From: Ruegeria lacuscaerulensis
Lineage (GTDB): Bacteria; Pseudomonadota; Alphaproteobacteria; Rhodobacterales; Rhodobacteraceae
Direction of reading: 5' to 3'
DNA: 64,000 nt
Assembly: GCF_013033355.1 (NCBI RefSeq)
Contig: NZ_WQDY01000010.1
Coordinates: 1 to 64,000, forward strand
Position numbers and translations under genes: made by a program. The notes beneath the pieces were generated by a model. That model made no database searches, was not told the DNA's origin, and saw only the letters and a program-made list of their open reading frames with translations. Below are positions 26,016 to 35,182 of this stretch, piece after piece (positions within the stretch are counted from its first letter, which is position 1; every line of letters starts with the position of its first letter).

Positions 26016-27533
26016 ATGACCAAATCCACAGTTTTGAAACTCAACGGGTTGAGCAAGCATTTCGGCCCGGTTATCGCCAATGACAACGTCGACCTGAGCC
26101 TGAACAAGGGTGAGGTTCTGGCATTGCTGGGCGAAAATGGCGCGGGCAAGACCACGCTGATGAATATGCTGTTTGGGCATTATTTGCCCGATTCAGGCTC
26201 TATTGACGTGGCGGATGAGGCCGGGCATCTGCACCCCTTGCCGCTGGGCTATCCGCAGGTGGCACTGGCTTCGGGCGTAGGGATGGTGCATCAGCATTTC
26301 ACGCTGGCCGAGAATATTTCGGCTTTGGACAACATTACACTTGGGTCCGAGCCCTTGTTTGCCTTGCGCCGCAACCGGCGCGAAGCACGCCGCAAGATCG
26401 AGGCGATCATGGCGCAAAGCGGCCTGACCGCTCCCCTGGACACACCGGTCGGGCGTTTGTCAGTGGGTGAGCGTCAGCGTGTCGAGATTCTCAAAGCCCT
26501 CTACCGCGACGCGCGCATTCTGGTTCTGGACGAACCGACTGCCGTTCTGACCCCGCAAGAGGCTGACACGCTGTTCCAGAACATTCGACAGATGACGGAC
26601 GAGGGGCTGTCAGTCATTTTCATCAGTCACAAACTGCGCGAGGTTTTGTCTTTCTCTGATCGTATCGCTGTGTTGCGCCACGGGAAGAAGGTCGGCGAGA
26701 TGTTGACTGCGGATGCCGACGAGAAATCGATCGCACGCATGATGGTTGGTGCCGACACGCCCGAGCTGGCCGGGTCTGAACTGACACCGGGTGATCCCGT
26801 GCTGACCATGACCGACGTTTCGGTTCCAGGGCGGTCCAAACGGGACACATTGACCGGGGTGAACATGACTGTGCGTGCGCATGAAATTCTGGGGATTGCC
26901 GGTGTATCGGGCAACGGGCAAAGCGGTCTGGCCAATGTCATTGCGGGTCTGACACGGCCAGAACAGGGTCTAATTCGGGTGGATGGCGTCGAAATCACCT
27001 CTCCGACCCCTGCTAAAATGGTGGGTGCAGGCGTTGGCCGGATTCCCGAAGATCGGCATCACGAGGGGATCGTAGGGGCCATGAGCGTGGCCGAAAACAT
27101 GGTGATAGAGCGGTTAAACGACCCCGAGGTTCAGTCCTATGGTTTGTTGCTGCGGGAAGATATCCAAGACAACGCAGAGAGGCTGTCCAAAGCCTATGAC
27201 GTGCGCGGTCCGGGTGTTGATGCGCCAGCGCGCTTGTTGTCGGGGGGCAATATCCAAAAGCTAATTCTGGCGCGTGTGTTTGACCGCTCCCCGCGCCTTA
27301 TTCTGGCAAACCAACCGACACGTGGTCTGGACATGGGCGCAGCGGCAGAGGTCGGCAAACGTCTGCTGAACGCACGGGCGCGTGGCGCTGGTGTGGTCCT
27401 GATTTCCGAGGACCTTGATGAATTGCTAAGCCTTGCGGACCGCATCGTTGTGATCCGTGACGGCGAATTGCATGAAGCCCCCGGTCGCGACCGCGAGCAG
27501 ATCGGACTGATGATGGCAGGAGAACCGGCATGA
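26016..27533 (+). CDS. ABC transporter ATP-binding protein (YufO/RbsA-like, two ATPase domains)
   Basis: 505 residues with tandem ABC domains. The first is canonical: Walker A GENGAGKTT (about 39-47), signature LSVGERQRVEI and Walker B ILVLDEPTAVLT. The second is degenerate at Walker A (GVSGNGQSG), retains LSGGNIQKLILAR and has NQPTRGLDMGA in place of a standard Walker B, as in sugar and nucleoside RbsA/YufO-type ATPases. It powers the adjacent permeases. Its stop overlaps the first permease start (27530-27533, ATGA). Confidence 0.93.
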   Translation: MTKSTVLKLNGLSKHFGPVIANDNVDLSLNKGEVLALLGENGAGKTTLMNMLFGHYLPDSGSIDVADEAGHLHPLPLGYPQVALASGVGMVHQHFTLAENISALDNITLGSEPLFALRRNRREARRKIEAIMAQSGLTAPLDTPVGRLSVGERQRVEILKALYRDARILVLDEPTAVLTPQEADTLFQNIRQMTDEGLSVIFISHKLREVLSFSDRIAVLRHGKKVGEMLTADADEKSIARMMVGADTPELAGSELTPGDPVLTMTDVSVPGRSKRDTLTGVNMTVRAHEILGIAGVSGNGQSGLANVIAGLTRPEQGLIRVDGVEITSPTPAKMVGAGVGRIPEDRHHEGIVGAMSVAENMVIERLNDPEVQSYGLLLREDIQDNAERLSKAYDVRGPGVDAPARLLSGGNIQKLILARVFDRSPRLILANQPTRGLDMGAAAEVGKRLLNARARGAGVVLISEDLDELLSLADRIVVIRDGELHEAPGRDREQIGLMMAGEPA

Positions 27534-28603
27534 TCCGCATCGAACCGCGCCAAACCCAGTCGCGGGCTTTCACTCTGGGTGTGCCCATCCTGTCCGCCGT
27601 GATCGCGCTGGGCTTTGCTGCCATTCCCCTGCTGGCTGCGGGTGCAAATCCGATCACTGCATATGCCGAGATGTTTCGTGGCGTCTTTGGGTCGGTCTTT
27701 GCCTTCTCTGAGGTGCTGACGCGGGCGACACCGTTGATCTTTACCGGCCTCGCCGCCGCGTTGGCCTTTCGCGCAAAGCTGTGGAACATCGGGGCCGAGG
27801 GGCAGCTTTATCTGGGCGCTATGGCAGCCGTGGCTATTGGATCTGGGGTGCTGGATATCTCTGGCATCCTTCTGTTACCGCTGATCGTTCTTATGGGCGC
27901 GGCGGCGGGGGCGGCGGGGATGGTCGCTCCCACTTATTTGAAAACCCGCTTTGGTGCGGATGAGGTGGTCACGACGCTGTTGCTGAACTTCATTATCCTG
28001 ATCTTCGTTCAGATGATGCTGGAAGGGCCATTGAAAGATCCGATGGGGTTGGGTTGGCCGCAATCTGCTCCGGTTTTGGATCAGGGAATGCTGCCTCCGT
28101 TGTTGGACCGGATGCGCGTTCATTCGGGGCTTATTTTGGCTCTAATACTGGCCGGATTGGCACAATTCATGTTGGCGCGATCTGTATGGGGCTTCCGGCT
28201 GCGCGCAGTCGGAGAGAACGCCGCCGCCGCGCGTCACGCAGGGATCAACGTGAACCGATCGCTGTTCGGCGTGGCCATTCTGTCGGGTGGTCTGGCCGGG
28301 CTTGCGGGTGTCAGTGAAGTCGCAGGTCTGAAAGGATACCTGACCGCTGATCTGTCGCCGGGCTTTGGCTACACGGGCATTGTCGTCGCCATGCTGGCGG
28401 GGCTGTCGCCGGTGGGGGTCGTGATTGCTGCGCTGTTTATCGCCTCAGTCTTCGTGGGCGCCGACAGTATGAGCCGGGCCATGGGGGTCTCGTCGTTCCT
28501 GGCGGATCTGGTCGTCTCAATGTCGTTGCTCTGCGTTCTGGTCGGCGGGTTCGTGGCGCGGTATCGCATCGTCCGGGCCGGCACCACGAGGGCCGCGTCA
28601 TGA
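27530..28603 (+). CDS. ABC transporter permease (BPD_transp_2, nucleoside type, first subunit)
   Basis: 357 residues with about nine to ten membrane helices. It has the marker KLWNIGAEGQLYLGA of the YufP/NupP-type permeases and the cytoplasmic loop RAVGENAAAARHAGIN that docks to the ATPase. Together with the next gene it forms the membrane channel for the BMP-bound substrate. Overlaps both neighbours by 4 nt. Confidence 0.92.
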   Translation: MIRIEPRQTQSRAFTLGVPILSAVIALGFAAIPLLAAGANPITAYAEMFRGVFGSVFAFSEVLTRATPLIFTGLAAALAFRAKLWNIGAEGQLYLGAMAAVAIGSGVLDISGILLLPLIVLMGAAAGAAGMVAPTYLKTRFGADEVVTTLLLNFIILIFVQMMLEGPLKDPMGLGWPQSAPVLDQGMLPPLLDRMRVHSGLILALILAGLAQFMLARSVWGFRLRAVGENAAAARHAGINVNRSLFGVAILSGGLAGLAGVSEVAGLKGYLTADLSPGFGYTGIVVAMLAGLSPVGVVIAALFIASVFVGADSMSRAMGVSSFLADLVVSMSLLCVLVGGFVARYRIVRAGTTRAAS

Positions 28604-29544
28604 TGGATATCCTTAACATCCTGCTCTCTGAAAGCTTTTGGGCTGCGTCCCTGCGTATTGCCACACCGCTTATCTTTGGCGTGCTGGGCGCGCTGATCTG
28701 CGAACGGGCGGGCGTTTTGAATCTTGGAATCGAGGGCATCTTTGTCGTCGGCGCCATGTGCGGCTGGATGGCCGTCTGGCTGGGTGCTGGCCTGTGGGGT
28801 GGTGTTTTGGTTGCCGCTCTGGCCGGAGGGTTCTTCGGCTTGCTTCACGCGATCCTGACGGTGCCTTTGGGGCTGTCGCAGCACGTCTCGGGGTTAGGGA
28901 TCACGTTGTTTGCGACCTCGGCCAGCTATTACACCTATCGCACGGCGCTGCCGAACGTTTCATCGCCGCCAAGGATCGAGCCGTTTCAGCCGCTGGATCT
29001 GCCTGTGCTGTCAGATTTACCTTTTTTAGGGTCTGTTTTGTTCCAACAGACGGCGCTGACATGGCTTGCGCTGCTGCTGGTTGTGGTGGTCTGGTACGTG
29101 CTGAACCGCACCGCGCTGGGCGTGGCCATCAAGGCCGTGGGGGACAACCCCGACAGCGTCGATGCGCAGGGCCTTTCGGTCTATGGGCTGCGGATCGGTG
29201 CCATCGTCGTGGGTTCGGCCCTGATGGCGCTGGGCGGAGCCTTCCTGACCATGAGCGCCTTTGACGCTTTCTTTTTCGGTATGGTCAACGGGCGCGGCTG
29301 GGTCTGTATTGCGCTGGTCATTTTCGCCAGCTGGAGGCCGGGCAAGGCGCTGCTGGGCGCGCTGCTATTCGGTGCGTTCGACGCGCTACAGGTACGCTTG
29401 CAAACCGAGGTTGGTGCGTTGGTCCCCGGTCAGGTCTTCCTGATGGTACCCTATGTCCTGTCGATCATCGCCCTTGTGATTGCCGCGCGCTCGGCCGATT
29501 ATCCACGAGCATTGCTTACCCCATGGTTTAAAGGTCAACGCTGA
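28600..29544 (+). CDS. ABC transporter permease (BPD_transp_2, nucleoside type, second subunit)
   Basis: 314 residues with about eight to nine helices. GVLNLGIEGIFVVGAM, corresponding to the N-I/L-G-x-E-G motif, and the ATPase-coupling loop KAVGDNPDSVDAQGLSVYGLR identify the YufQ/NupQ-type partner permease. The start overlaps the preceding gene (ATGA). Two nt separate it from the deaminase gene, so transport and catabolism are co-expressed. Confidence 0.92.
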   Translation: MMDILNILLSESFWAASLRIATPLIFGVLGALICERAGVLNLGIEGIFVVGAMCGWMAVWLGAGLWGGVLVAALAGGFFGLLHAILTVPLGLSQHVSGLGITLFATSASYYTYRTALPNVSSPPRIEPFQPLDLPVLSDLPFLGSVLFQQTALTWLALLLVVVVWYVLNRTALGVAIKAVGDNPDSVDAQGLSVYGLRIGAIVVGSALMALGGAFLTMSAFDAFFFGMVNGRGWVCIALVIFASWRPGKALLGALLFGAFDALQVRLQTEVGALVPGQVFLMVPYVLSIIALVIAARSADYPRALLTPWFKGQR

Positions 29545-29546
29545 TT

Positions 29547-30833
29547 ATGGTCGATCTGCTTATCAAAAACGCCACCCTAACGGACGGTCAGACCGGCATG
29601 GATATCGCCTGCCAGGGCGGCAAGATCACGGCGGTCGAGGCCGGAATCACCGCCGACGCGGCAGAGGTGATCGACGCCCAGGGTCAGCTGGTCTCACCCC
29701 CTTTTGTCGATCCGCATTTCCACATGGATGCGACCCTATCACTGGGCAATCCACGCATGAATGTCTCGGGCACGCTACTTGAGGGGATCGCGCTGTGGGG
29801 CGAGTTAAAGCCGTTGCAATCGGTTGATGACATCGTCGCCCGCGCGTTGCGCTATTGCGAGCTTGCCGTAGCCAAGGGCATCGGCGCGATCCGCAGCCAT
29901 GTGGATACTTGCGATGATGAACTGAAGGGCGTGCAGGCGCTGTTGCAGGTACGCGAGCAGGTGAAAGACTATTTGGACCTGCAATTGGTGGCCTTCCCGC
30001 AGGATGGTGTGTTACGCGACCCGACCGCGATGCAGAACACACTCCGCGCGCTGGATATGGGCGTCGATGTGGTGGGCGGTATCCCGCATTTCGAAAGGAC
30101 CATGTCGGATGGGGCGGAATCCGTCCGGCTGCTGTGTGAAATCGCGGCTGAACGCGGCTTGATGGTCGATATGCACTGTGATGAGAGCGACGACCCCCAT
30201 AGCCGACATATCGAGACGCTTGCCTATGAAACCCAGCGACTGGGGCTGAATGGCCGAGTGGCGGGGTCGCATCTGACGTCGATGCACTCGATGGACAATT
30301 ACTACGTGTCGAAACTGATCCCGCTGATGGTCGAGGCCGGGGTGCATGCGATCCCGAACCCTCTGATCAACATCATGCTGCAAGGCCGCCATGACAGTTA
30401 TCCCAAGCGACGGGGCCAGACCCGCGTACGAGAGTTGCGCGATGCGGGGATCACGGTCGGGTTTGGCTCTGACTGTGTGATGGATCCGTGGTATTCGCTG
30501 GGCAAGGCCGACATGCTGGACGTGGCCTTTATGGGGTTGCATGTGGGGCAGCTATCCAGCCGTGCAGACATGACATGGTGTTTCGAAGCGGTAACTACGA
30601 ATTCCGCCCGCATCATGGGGTTGGACGGATACGGTGTGGCCAAAGGCTGTGATGCGAATTTCGTGCTGTTGCAAGCGGCAGATCCGATCGAGGCGATCCG
30701 CCTGCGCGCGCACCGGCTGGCGGTGGTGCGCAAGGGGCGGGTGATCTCGCGCTCGGCCCCGGTGACGCATGATCTGAGCCTGCCGTCCGGAAAAAGAACG
30801 CTGGACGAGACTCGTGTTCCATTTGAAGGATAG
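29547..30833 (+). CDS. codA: Cytosine deaminase-like amidohydrolase
   Basis: 428 residues of the amidohydrolase superfamily in the CodA/cytosine deaminase subgroup. Metal and catalytic residues are visible in order: PHFHMD (HxH), HCDESDD (His plus catalytic Glu), GSHLTSMHS (His) and GFGSDCVMDPW (metal-ligand Asp). It is about the length of E. coli CodA (427 residues). The predicted reaction is hydrolytic deamination of cytosine to uracil and ammonia, but subgroup members also act on isocytosine, creatinine or modified bases, so the exact substrate is open. Last gene of the importer operon. Confidence 0.82.
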   Translation: MVDLLIKNATLTDGQTGMDIACQGGKITAVEAGITADAAEVIDAQGQLVSPPFVDPHFHMDATLSLGNPRMNVSGTLLEGIALWGELKPLQSVDDIVARALRYCELAVAKGIGAIRSHVDTCDDELKGVQALLQVREQVKDYLDLQLVAFPQDGVLRDPTAMQNTLRALDMGVDVVGGIPHFERTMSDGAESVRLLCEIAAERGLMVDMHCDESDDPHSRHIETLAYETQRLGLNGRVAGSHLTSMHSMDNYYVSKLIPLMVEAGVHAIPNPLINIMLQGRHDSYPKRRGQTRVRELRDAGITVGFGSDCVMDPWYSLGKADMLDVAFMGLHVGQLSSRADMTWCFEAVTTNSARIMGLDGYGVAKGCDANFVLLQAADPIEAIRLRAHRLAVVRKGRVISRSAPVTHDLSLPSGKRTLDETRVPFEG

Positions 30834-30836
30834 TTA

Positions 30837-31127
30837 TCAAACCTTCGGCAGCGGCAAACATCCCGGCAGGCCCGCCGGCAGAACCAGCCGGGCTCCGCTG
30901 GCGTAGAGCGATTTGGCGAAGCCCGTAGCCTCCGAGGTTACTGTGACGCTAAACCGCGAGGCCGTCAGTACCGCTGTGTCGTCAGGAAGATTCCGAAGTA
31001 ACCCGTCCTGCGGTAGCACCACAACATAGGCCGGCGCTTCGTCCGTCAGCAGGGCAACGATTACAAGCGTCGTTATCCAGCCCAGCACCACCATGGGCAA
31101 GGTGGTTAGGATCGACTTAATAGTCAT
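30837..31127 (-). CDS. Small membrane-anchored protein, unknown function
   Basis: 96 residues with one N-terminal hydrophobic helix (about 8-28, PMVVLGWITTLVIVALL), then a periplasmic segment containing VVLPQDGLLRNLPDDTAV and a C-terminal KSLYASGARLVLPAGLPGCLPLPKV. No family recognised. The start overlaps the end of the upstream gene by 11 nt, and it is the last gene of a five-gene minus-strand operon. It ends 3 nt from the convergent deaminase gene. Confidence 0.6.
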   Translation of the reverse strand: MTIKSILTTLPMVVLGWITTLVIVALLTDEAPAYVVVLPQDGLLRNLPDDTAVLTASRFSVTVTSEATGFAKSLYASGARLVLPAGLPGCLPLPKV

Positions 31128-32163
31128 GTACGTGTTCCAGCGTCAGACCCGAGCTCTCTAGCTGGCGCAGGGTTTCGAGAAGAGCCGGAACCTTTACCAC
31201 GATCAGATGCCGATAATCCCCATATCCCTGACGAGGGGTACTGAATACGGAACCCGCTGTGGTTGGTTGATCCGAAATAGCGGTGAACATTATGTCGTCA
31301 TTGCCCGCGATCTCGACCACTTCCAGCCCGTCGCGGGCCATCTGAGCCAGCAGGTTGGTCAGGGTACGGTAGCGGGGGGTTTCAACTTCAGTCCCTTCTG
31401 GCCGAATGGCGATGACCTTAACATCCGTATAGCCAGTGATGTCCTCATCTGCGGTCAGGATCATTCGCAGGGTCAGTTCATCGGTGCCCACCTGCGCCAC
31501 GGCTTGTTCAATTGCGCCAGCATAGGCGTCTTTCGCCGTGTACTCCAACCCCAGCGCAATGGCCCGTTCGCTGTCACGCAAAGATCCGGTGGATTGTTCC
31601 AACAGGGCTTGTGCGTCTTCGGCAAATGGCCATTTGTACCATGGAACCTGCTGCAGGAATTCTGCATATGCAGAGGCTTGTCGCGCAGAAAGATCGTCAA
31701 GTGGCGCACGATCAGGTTCGCGCAGTGCGGCAAACAGGCGGCCCACCGTTTCTTCATAGGCAGCTTTCATGGCCAATTCGGCGGTAAAGCTGGTACCGAT
31801 AACGTAGACCATCTGTTTGGTGGGCCAATCAATCTCACCATGGGCCGAGGCGTTTTCAGTCAGGGCACAGAGCGATGTCCAGAACCCGGTGATCCCCTGC
31901 CAGAAGCCGTAATCATGCGGGTCTCCCGTGCTGATAACCTTGGCATAGTCATCATAGGCATGAACGATATGCCATTCGGGATAGGTCATTAGCGTCCGCG
32001 TTTCCGGGCGGTGATGATCCGGGGGCAGAAGCGAAGCGTATGATTGCGGCTGTGCGGTGCCTTTGCAGCTTGTTTCGACATAGATGATGGGTGCGGCCAG
32101 TGCGATCACGACCACAACAACGAGCAGAACCAGGCGCCGAAGCCAGCGCAGAAGAAACCTCAC
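31117..32163 (-). CDS. Conserved hypothetical protein with N-terminal membrane anchor
   Basis: 348 residues. One N-terminal helix (about 8-28, rich in Val/Leu) is followed by a soluble, probably periplasmic domain with conserved-looking aromatic stretches (TLMTYPEWHIVHAYDDYAK, DYGFWQGITGFWTSLCALTE, PWYKWPFAED). I recognise no enzyme motif. The ATG overlaps the stop of the DUF4383 gene by 4 nt, so the two are coupled. The association with a flavoprotein oxidase and an alpha/beta hydrolase hints at shared lipid or lactone metabolism, but that is inference. Confidence 0.65.
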   Translation of the reverse strand: MRFLLRWLRRLVLLVVVVVIALAAPIIYVETSCKGTAQPQSYASLLPPDHHRPETRTLMTYPEWHIVHAYDDYAKVISTGDPHDYGFWQGITGFWTSLCALTENASAHGEIDWPTKQMVYVIGTSFTAELAMKAAYEETVGRLFAALREPDRAPLDDLSARQASAYAEFLQQVPWYKWPFAEDAQALLEQSTGSLRDSERAIALGLEYTAKDAYAGAIEQAVAQVGTDELTLRMILTADEDITGYTDVKVIAIRPEGTEVETPRYRTLTNLLAQMARDGLEVVEIAGNDDIMFTAISDQPTTAGSVFSTPRQGYGDYRHLIVVKVPALLETLRQLESSGLTLEHVHDY

Positions 32164-32570
32164 GATGATCTCCTTGCGTCACGCAGTCCGGCCCAGGCGG
32201 CGATGCCGCCCAATGCCAGATGCGGAAGATTGGCAAAGATACGCCCCAGCGACAGGTCCATCCCGGCCGACGGATTGGTGAAGATGCCCATGTCCAGATA
32301 GCCGTAACCGGTGAAAAAGCCGAAGACGCCATCGCCCAGATAGGCCAGCCCGAACAGGATCAGGAACGTGCGCGCCGCTTTGTGCGACATGAGCCCCGCG
32401 ATCAAAGCCCACAAGGCCGAAGCCACGTGCAGCGCGTCGTCATAGATATCCAGCGCGAAAATCCCGAAGGCCAGCCCGTTTTCATCAGTCAGGCCGGGCA
32501 CATAGTTCAACGACGCCGCAATCATCAGCGCGACGAAATAAACGATACATAGCTTTTGAAGGTTCGTCAT
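32160..32570 (-). CDS. DUF4383-like small membrane protein
   Basis: 136 residues with four predicted helices (about 7-25, 50-68, 72-95, 108-128). The pattern of helices with LVYFVALMIAASLNYVPGL-like and FGFFTGYGYLDMGIFT-type loops fits DUF4383 proteins of four helices. The ATG at 32570 is chosen because it overlaps the flavoprotein stop as ATGA; the in-frame start at 32594 lies inside that gene. Function unknown. Confidence 0.65.
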   Translation of the reverse strand: MTNLQKLCIVYFVALMIAASLNYVPGLTDENGLAFGIFALDIYDDALHVASALWALIAGLMSHKAARTFLILFGLAYLGDGVFGFFTGYGYLDMGIFTNPSAGMDLSLGRIFANLPHLALGGIAAWAGLRDARRSS

Positions 32571-34054
32571 ACTTGCCCCAGATAGCTGTCCCAAAGGTTG
32601 TTTCGCAGCACCAGTTGCGGGTCGAGCGTACGTTTGACCCGCGCGAATTCTGCTGCGCGCGGATAAGCGGCTGTCAGTTGATTCAGCGTGGCATGCGGGC
32701 GGTAGGGCAGGTAATAGGCCCCTCCGATCTCGACAATCCGGTCAATCAGAGCGCGAGTCATGCGGGCCATGTCAGCCTCGCCCCGTTGCGTCATTTCCTG
32801 GCTGAAAGACATAACAGCGGCGATCCGGGGTTCCGAGGCAAACGACAGCACTGCCTGATCATCCTGTGCAACATAGCGCAGTGTGACATTCAGGAATTCC
32901 TGATACGAGGCCGGTATTACTTCGCGGCAGGCAGTCAGGAAATCATCAAAGGCGTCGAAGCCCACGAAGTATTCGTGCAGGATATCCGTGCGATCCGGGT
33001 TGCGGTCATCCAGCGTGACGACGGGTTCGTTAATCAACGAGTTCCGTGTCGCCTCGCCACCGCCCAGGGCCGGGCCCAGTTTGGTTTCGTTCCACCAACG
33101 GAATGTCTTGAATGCCTCGCTGCCCAGTTGCGCCCGATAAAGGCGGCTGGCTGCGTGTGACATCCAGCCCGATCCCGCCGCAGGGGGCAGGTCCGACTGA
33201 TCATCCGTTTCGCGATAGGTGATCAGCAGGGCGTGTTCGAAGAACGTCTCACGTTCAACATTCAGGCGACCATAGGCCATCGTGACAGCCGGATCTTCGA
33301 CAGCCGTTTTGAAGCTGTCGGCAAAAGCGGTCGCCTCCATCACGTCAAAAGACGGTGCCAGGCGGGTATTCGGGACCATCTCGACCTCAAGGTCCACGAT
33401 TATGCCGATCAGCCCATAGCCACCCATGCCGAGGTTGAACAGATCGGCATTTTCTGTGGGTGAACAGGTGACAAGCTCTCCGGAGGGCAACACCATGCGC
33501 AATGATCGCACCGTAGATCCCATAGGACCGAATGGCACCGGCCATCCGTGCGCATTGACCGAATAGGTCGCAGCAACGCCGAAATCATGGTTTGACTGCA
33601 TGACCTTTGGCGAAAATCCTGCAGGGTCCAGCGCCGAGATCACCTGAGACCACCGCGCGCCCGCATGCGCCAGATAGGTCTGCGCGGTGCTGTCCATCTG
33701 AACGGAGCCATTGTCGAAAGTAAGGGCCGTGCCGTTGCGCGGAATGGCCTGACCGCCCATCGAGTGTCGGGCCGCGCCCACGTTGACCGGCCGCCCATCT
33801 GCCTGGGCCCGTGTCAACTCATTTCGAATTGCGGTCACAAGCGCGTCGCCGGCATCCTCGGTCATGACCAGATGTTTGTGGATCGGGGTCGGTGACAGGC
33901 CGCTGGCATCGTTCATGATCTTCGCGTCTTGGGGCGCAAAGGTGCGGTGCGTTCCGTCATAACTTGGCAAATCGGCACCAAGCCAGCGCGACAGGCCCCA
34001 ACCGGCCACCCCTCCGGCGGCAAACAAGGCGGCTCTTCTGGTGAATGTGCTCAT
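32567..34054 (-). CDS. FAD-binding oxidoreductase, sugar-lactone oxidase (ALO/GULO)-like
   Basis: 495 residues. The N-terminus (TRRAALFAAGGVAGWGL) looks like a twin-arginine-type or membrane-anchoring signal. The PCMH-type FAD domain includes VGAARHSMGGQ, in which the His is the usual site of covalent FAD attachment in this family, and a HGWPVPFGPMGSTVRSLR segment. The C-terminus has the ALO-type ending with RVKRTLDPQLVLRNNLWDSYL. Known relatives oxidise aldonolactones or alditols with O2 or a dehydrogenase acceptor; the substrate here is unknown. Translationally coupled on both sides (ATGA overlaps). Confidence 0.8.
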   Translation of the reverse strand: MSTFTRRAALFAAGGVAGWGLSRWLGADLPSYDGTHRTFAPQDAKIMNDASGLSPTPIHKHLVMTEDAGDALVTAIRNELTRAQADGRPVNVGAARHSMGGQAIPRNGTALTFDNGSVQMDSTAQTYLAHAGARWSQVISALDPAGFSPKVMQSNHDFGVAATYSVNAHGWPVPFGPMGSTVRSLRMVLPSGELVTCSPTENADLFNLGMGGYGLIGIIVDLEVEMVPNTRLAPSFDVMEATAFADSFKTAVEDPAVTMAYGRLNVERETFFEHALLITYRETDDQSDLPPAAGSGWMSHAASRLYRAQLGSEAFKTFRWWNETKLGPALGGGEATRNSLINEPVVTLDDRNPDRTDILHEYFVGFDAFDDFLTACREVIPASYQEFLNVTLRYVAQDDQAVLSFASEPRIAAVMSFSQEMTQRGEADMARMTRALIDRIVEIGGAYYLPYRPHATLNQLTAAYPRAAEFARVKRTLDPQLVLRNNLWDSYLGQV

Positions 34055-35043
34055 GAATCGGCCTCGTCAGGTCGTGCGTTTGAAAAGGTTTGCAATATCT
34101 CGATCAGCGCGGCCTGAAACGCCTGTGGGTCTTCAAGCTGAGGGATATGTCCCACGCCCGAAAGCGCCCTGTACTGCGCATCGGGGATCAAGGTCAGCAA
34201 TTCTTCGGCCTGTTCCAACGGCGTCACGGTATCTTCGACGCCCCAGATCAGACCGACCGGCAATTGCAGCGCCTGCCAGTTCTCAGCTCGGGTGCTGAGC
34301 GCATTTTGGGGCGGAACCAGCAACTGGGGTAACCAGTCTGCCACCGCGGCAGTATATCCGATGCGGGCCATGGGTTCTTGCAAGAGCGCAGTGACATCAT
34401 CCGTCGCTGCGGACTTGATGTGCAGGAAGCTGCGCAGGAAAGCTTTGGTCAAAATCGGGTTCGACACCGTGGCCGAGGCGATAAACGGGCGCACAGCATC
34501 GCTTTGCAGGTAAATGGGGGTCTCGGTTGGTGGATCATGCCTGCCAAGGGCTATCGCTCCGTTCACTACAACAAGGCCCGACACCAGATCAGGGCGGCTC
34601 ATCACGGCTTCGACAACAGGGCCTGCCCCGATGGAATGTGCGACGGCTATTGGCTGGTTGTCCAATGCCTCAAGCAGGGCGATCACGCGATCGGCTTGTT
34701 TGGGGCGGCTGTAATCGCTGTCGTCAGGGTGTTGTGACCATCCATACGGGGGCATATCAAACGCGATGGCGTGAAAGCCTGCGTCCCCGACGGAATCGAG
34801 CGAAGGAAGCCACAGGCCGGACCAGGCAGCCGTGCCGTGCGCAAACAAGACCGGAACGCCAGTGTCAGGGCCACGTTCCAGCACAAAAACGGCACCTTCG
34901 GCTGTCTCGATCAATTGGCCGCCCAATGGCAGTTCTTGCCCAAAAGCGATGGTGTCGCGGTTGTTTGCAACAAGGCGCAGCCCGATCAGAACCATCGCCA
35001 CAAGGACCAAACCCGTAAAAACAAATCCAAAAAACACACGCAT
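34051..35043 (-). CDS. Alpha/beta hydrolase
   Basis: 330 residues. An N-terminal membrane helix (FFGFVFTGLVLVAMVLIGL) is followed by a classic alpha/beta-hydrolase core: oxyanion segment VLFAHGTAAWSG, nucleophile elbow AHSIGAG, acid region GVEDTVTPLEQ and catalytic His in GVGHIPQLEDPQ. It is likely to face the periplasm as a membrane-anchored esterase or lactonase. It is first in the five-gene minus operon ending at 30837. The substrate is not evident. Confidence 0.83.
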   Translation of the reverse strand: MRVFFGFVFTGLVLVAMVLIGLRLVANNRDTIAFGQELPLGGQLIETAEGAVFVLERGPDTGVPVLFAHGTAAWSGLWLPSLDSVGDAGFHAIAFDMPPYGWSQHPDDSDYSRPKQADRVIALLEALDNQPIAVAHSIGAGPVVEAVMSRPDLVSGLVVVNGAIALGRHDPPTETPIYLQSDAVRPFIASATVSNPILTKAFLRSFLHIKSAATDDVTALLQEPMARIGYTAAVADWLPQLLVPPQNALSTRAENWQALQLPVGLIWGVEDTVTPLEQAEELLTLIPDAQYRALSGVGHIPQLEDPQAFQAALIEILQTFSNARPDEADS

Positions 35044-35182
35044 TGAATTTATAGTTGGGCGCTTGAAGTTTTAATGCAACCGAGGAAAACCTTACCATTC
35101 CAAAGCGTGTGATTTTGGCAAAAGCTGACAGATCTCCGGCAGCTTGCTAGGGTAGTTTTACTTTTAATCGGAGTTTTTTTGC

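Noticed and set aside
25013..26155. 380-codon minus-strand frame opposite the BMP binding protein
   Set aside because: Shadow of the plus-strand gene, with the same His/Arg-rich composition and no motif.
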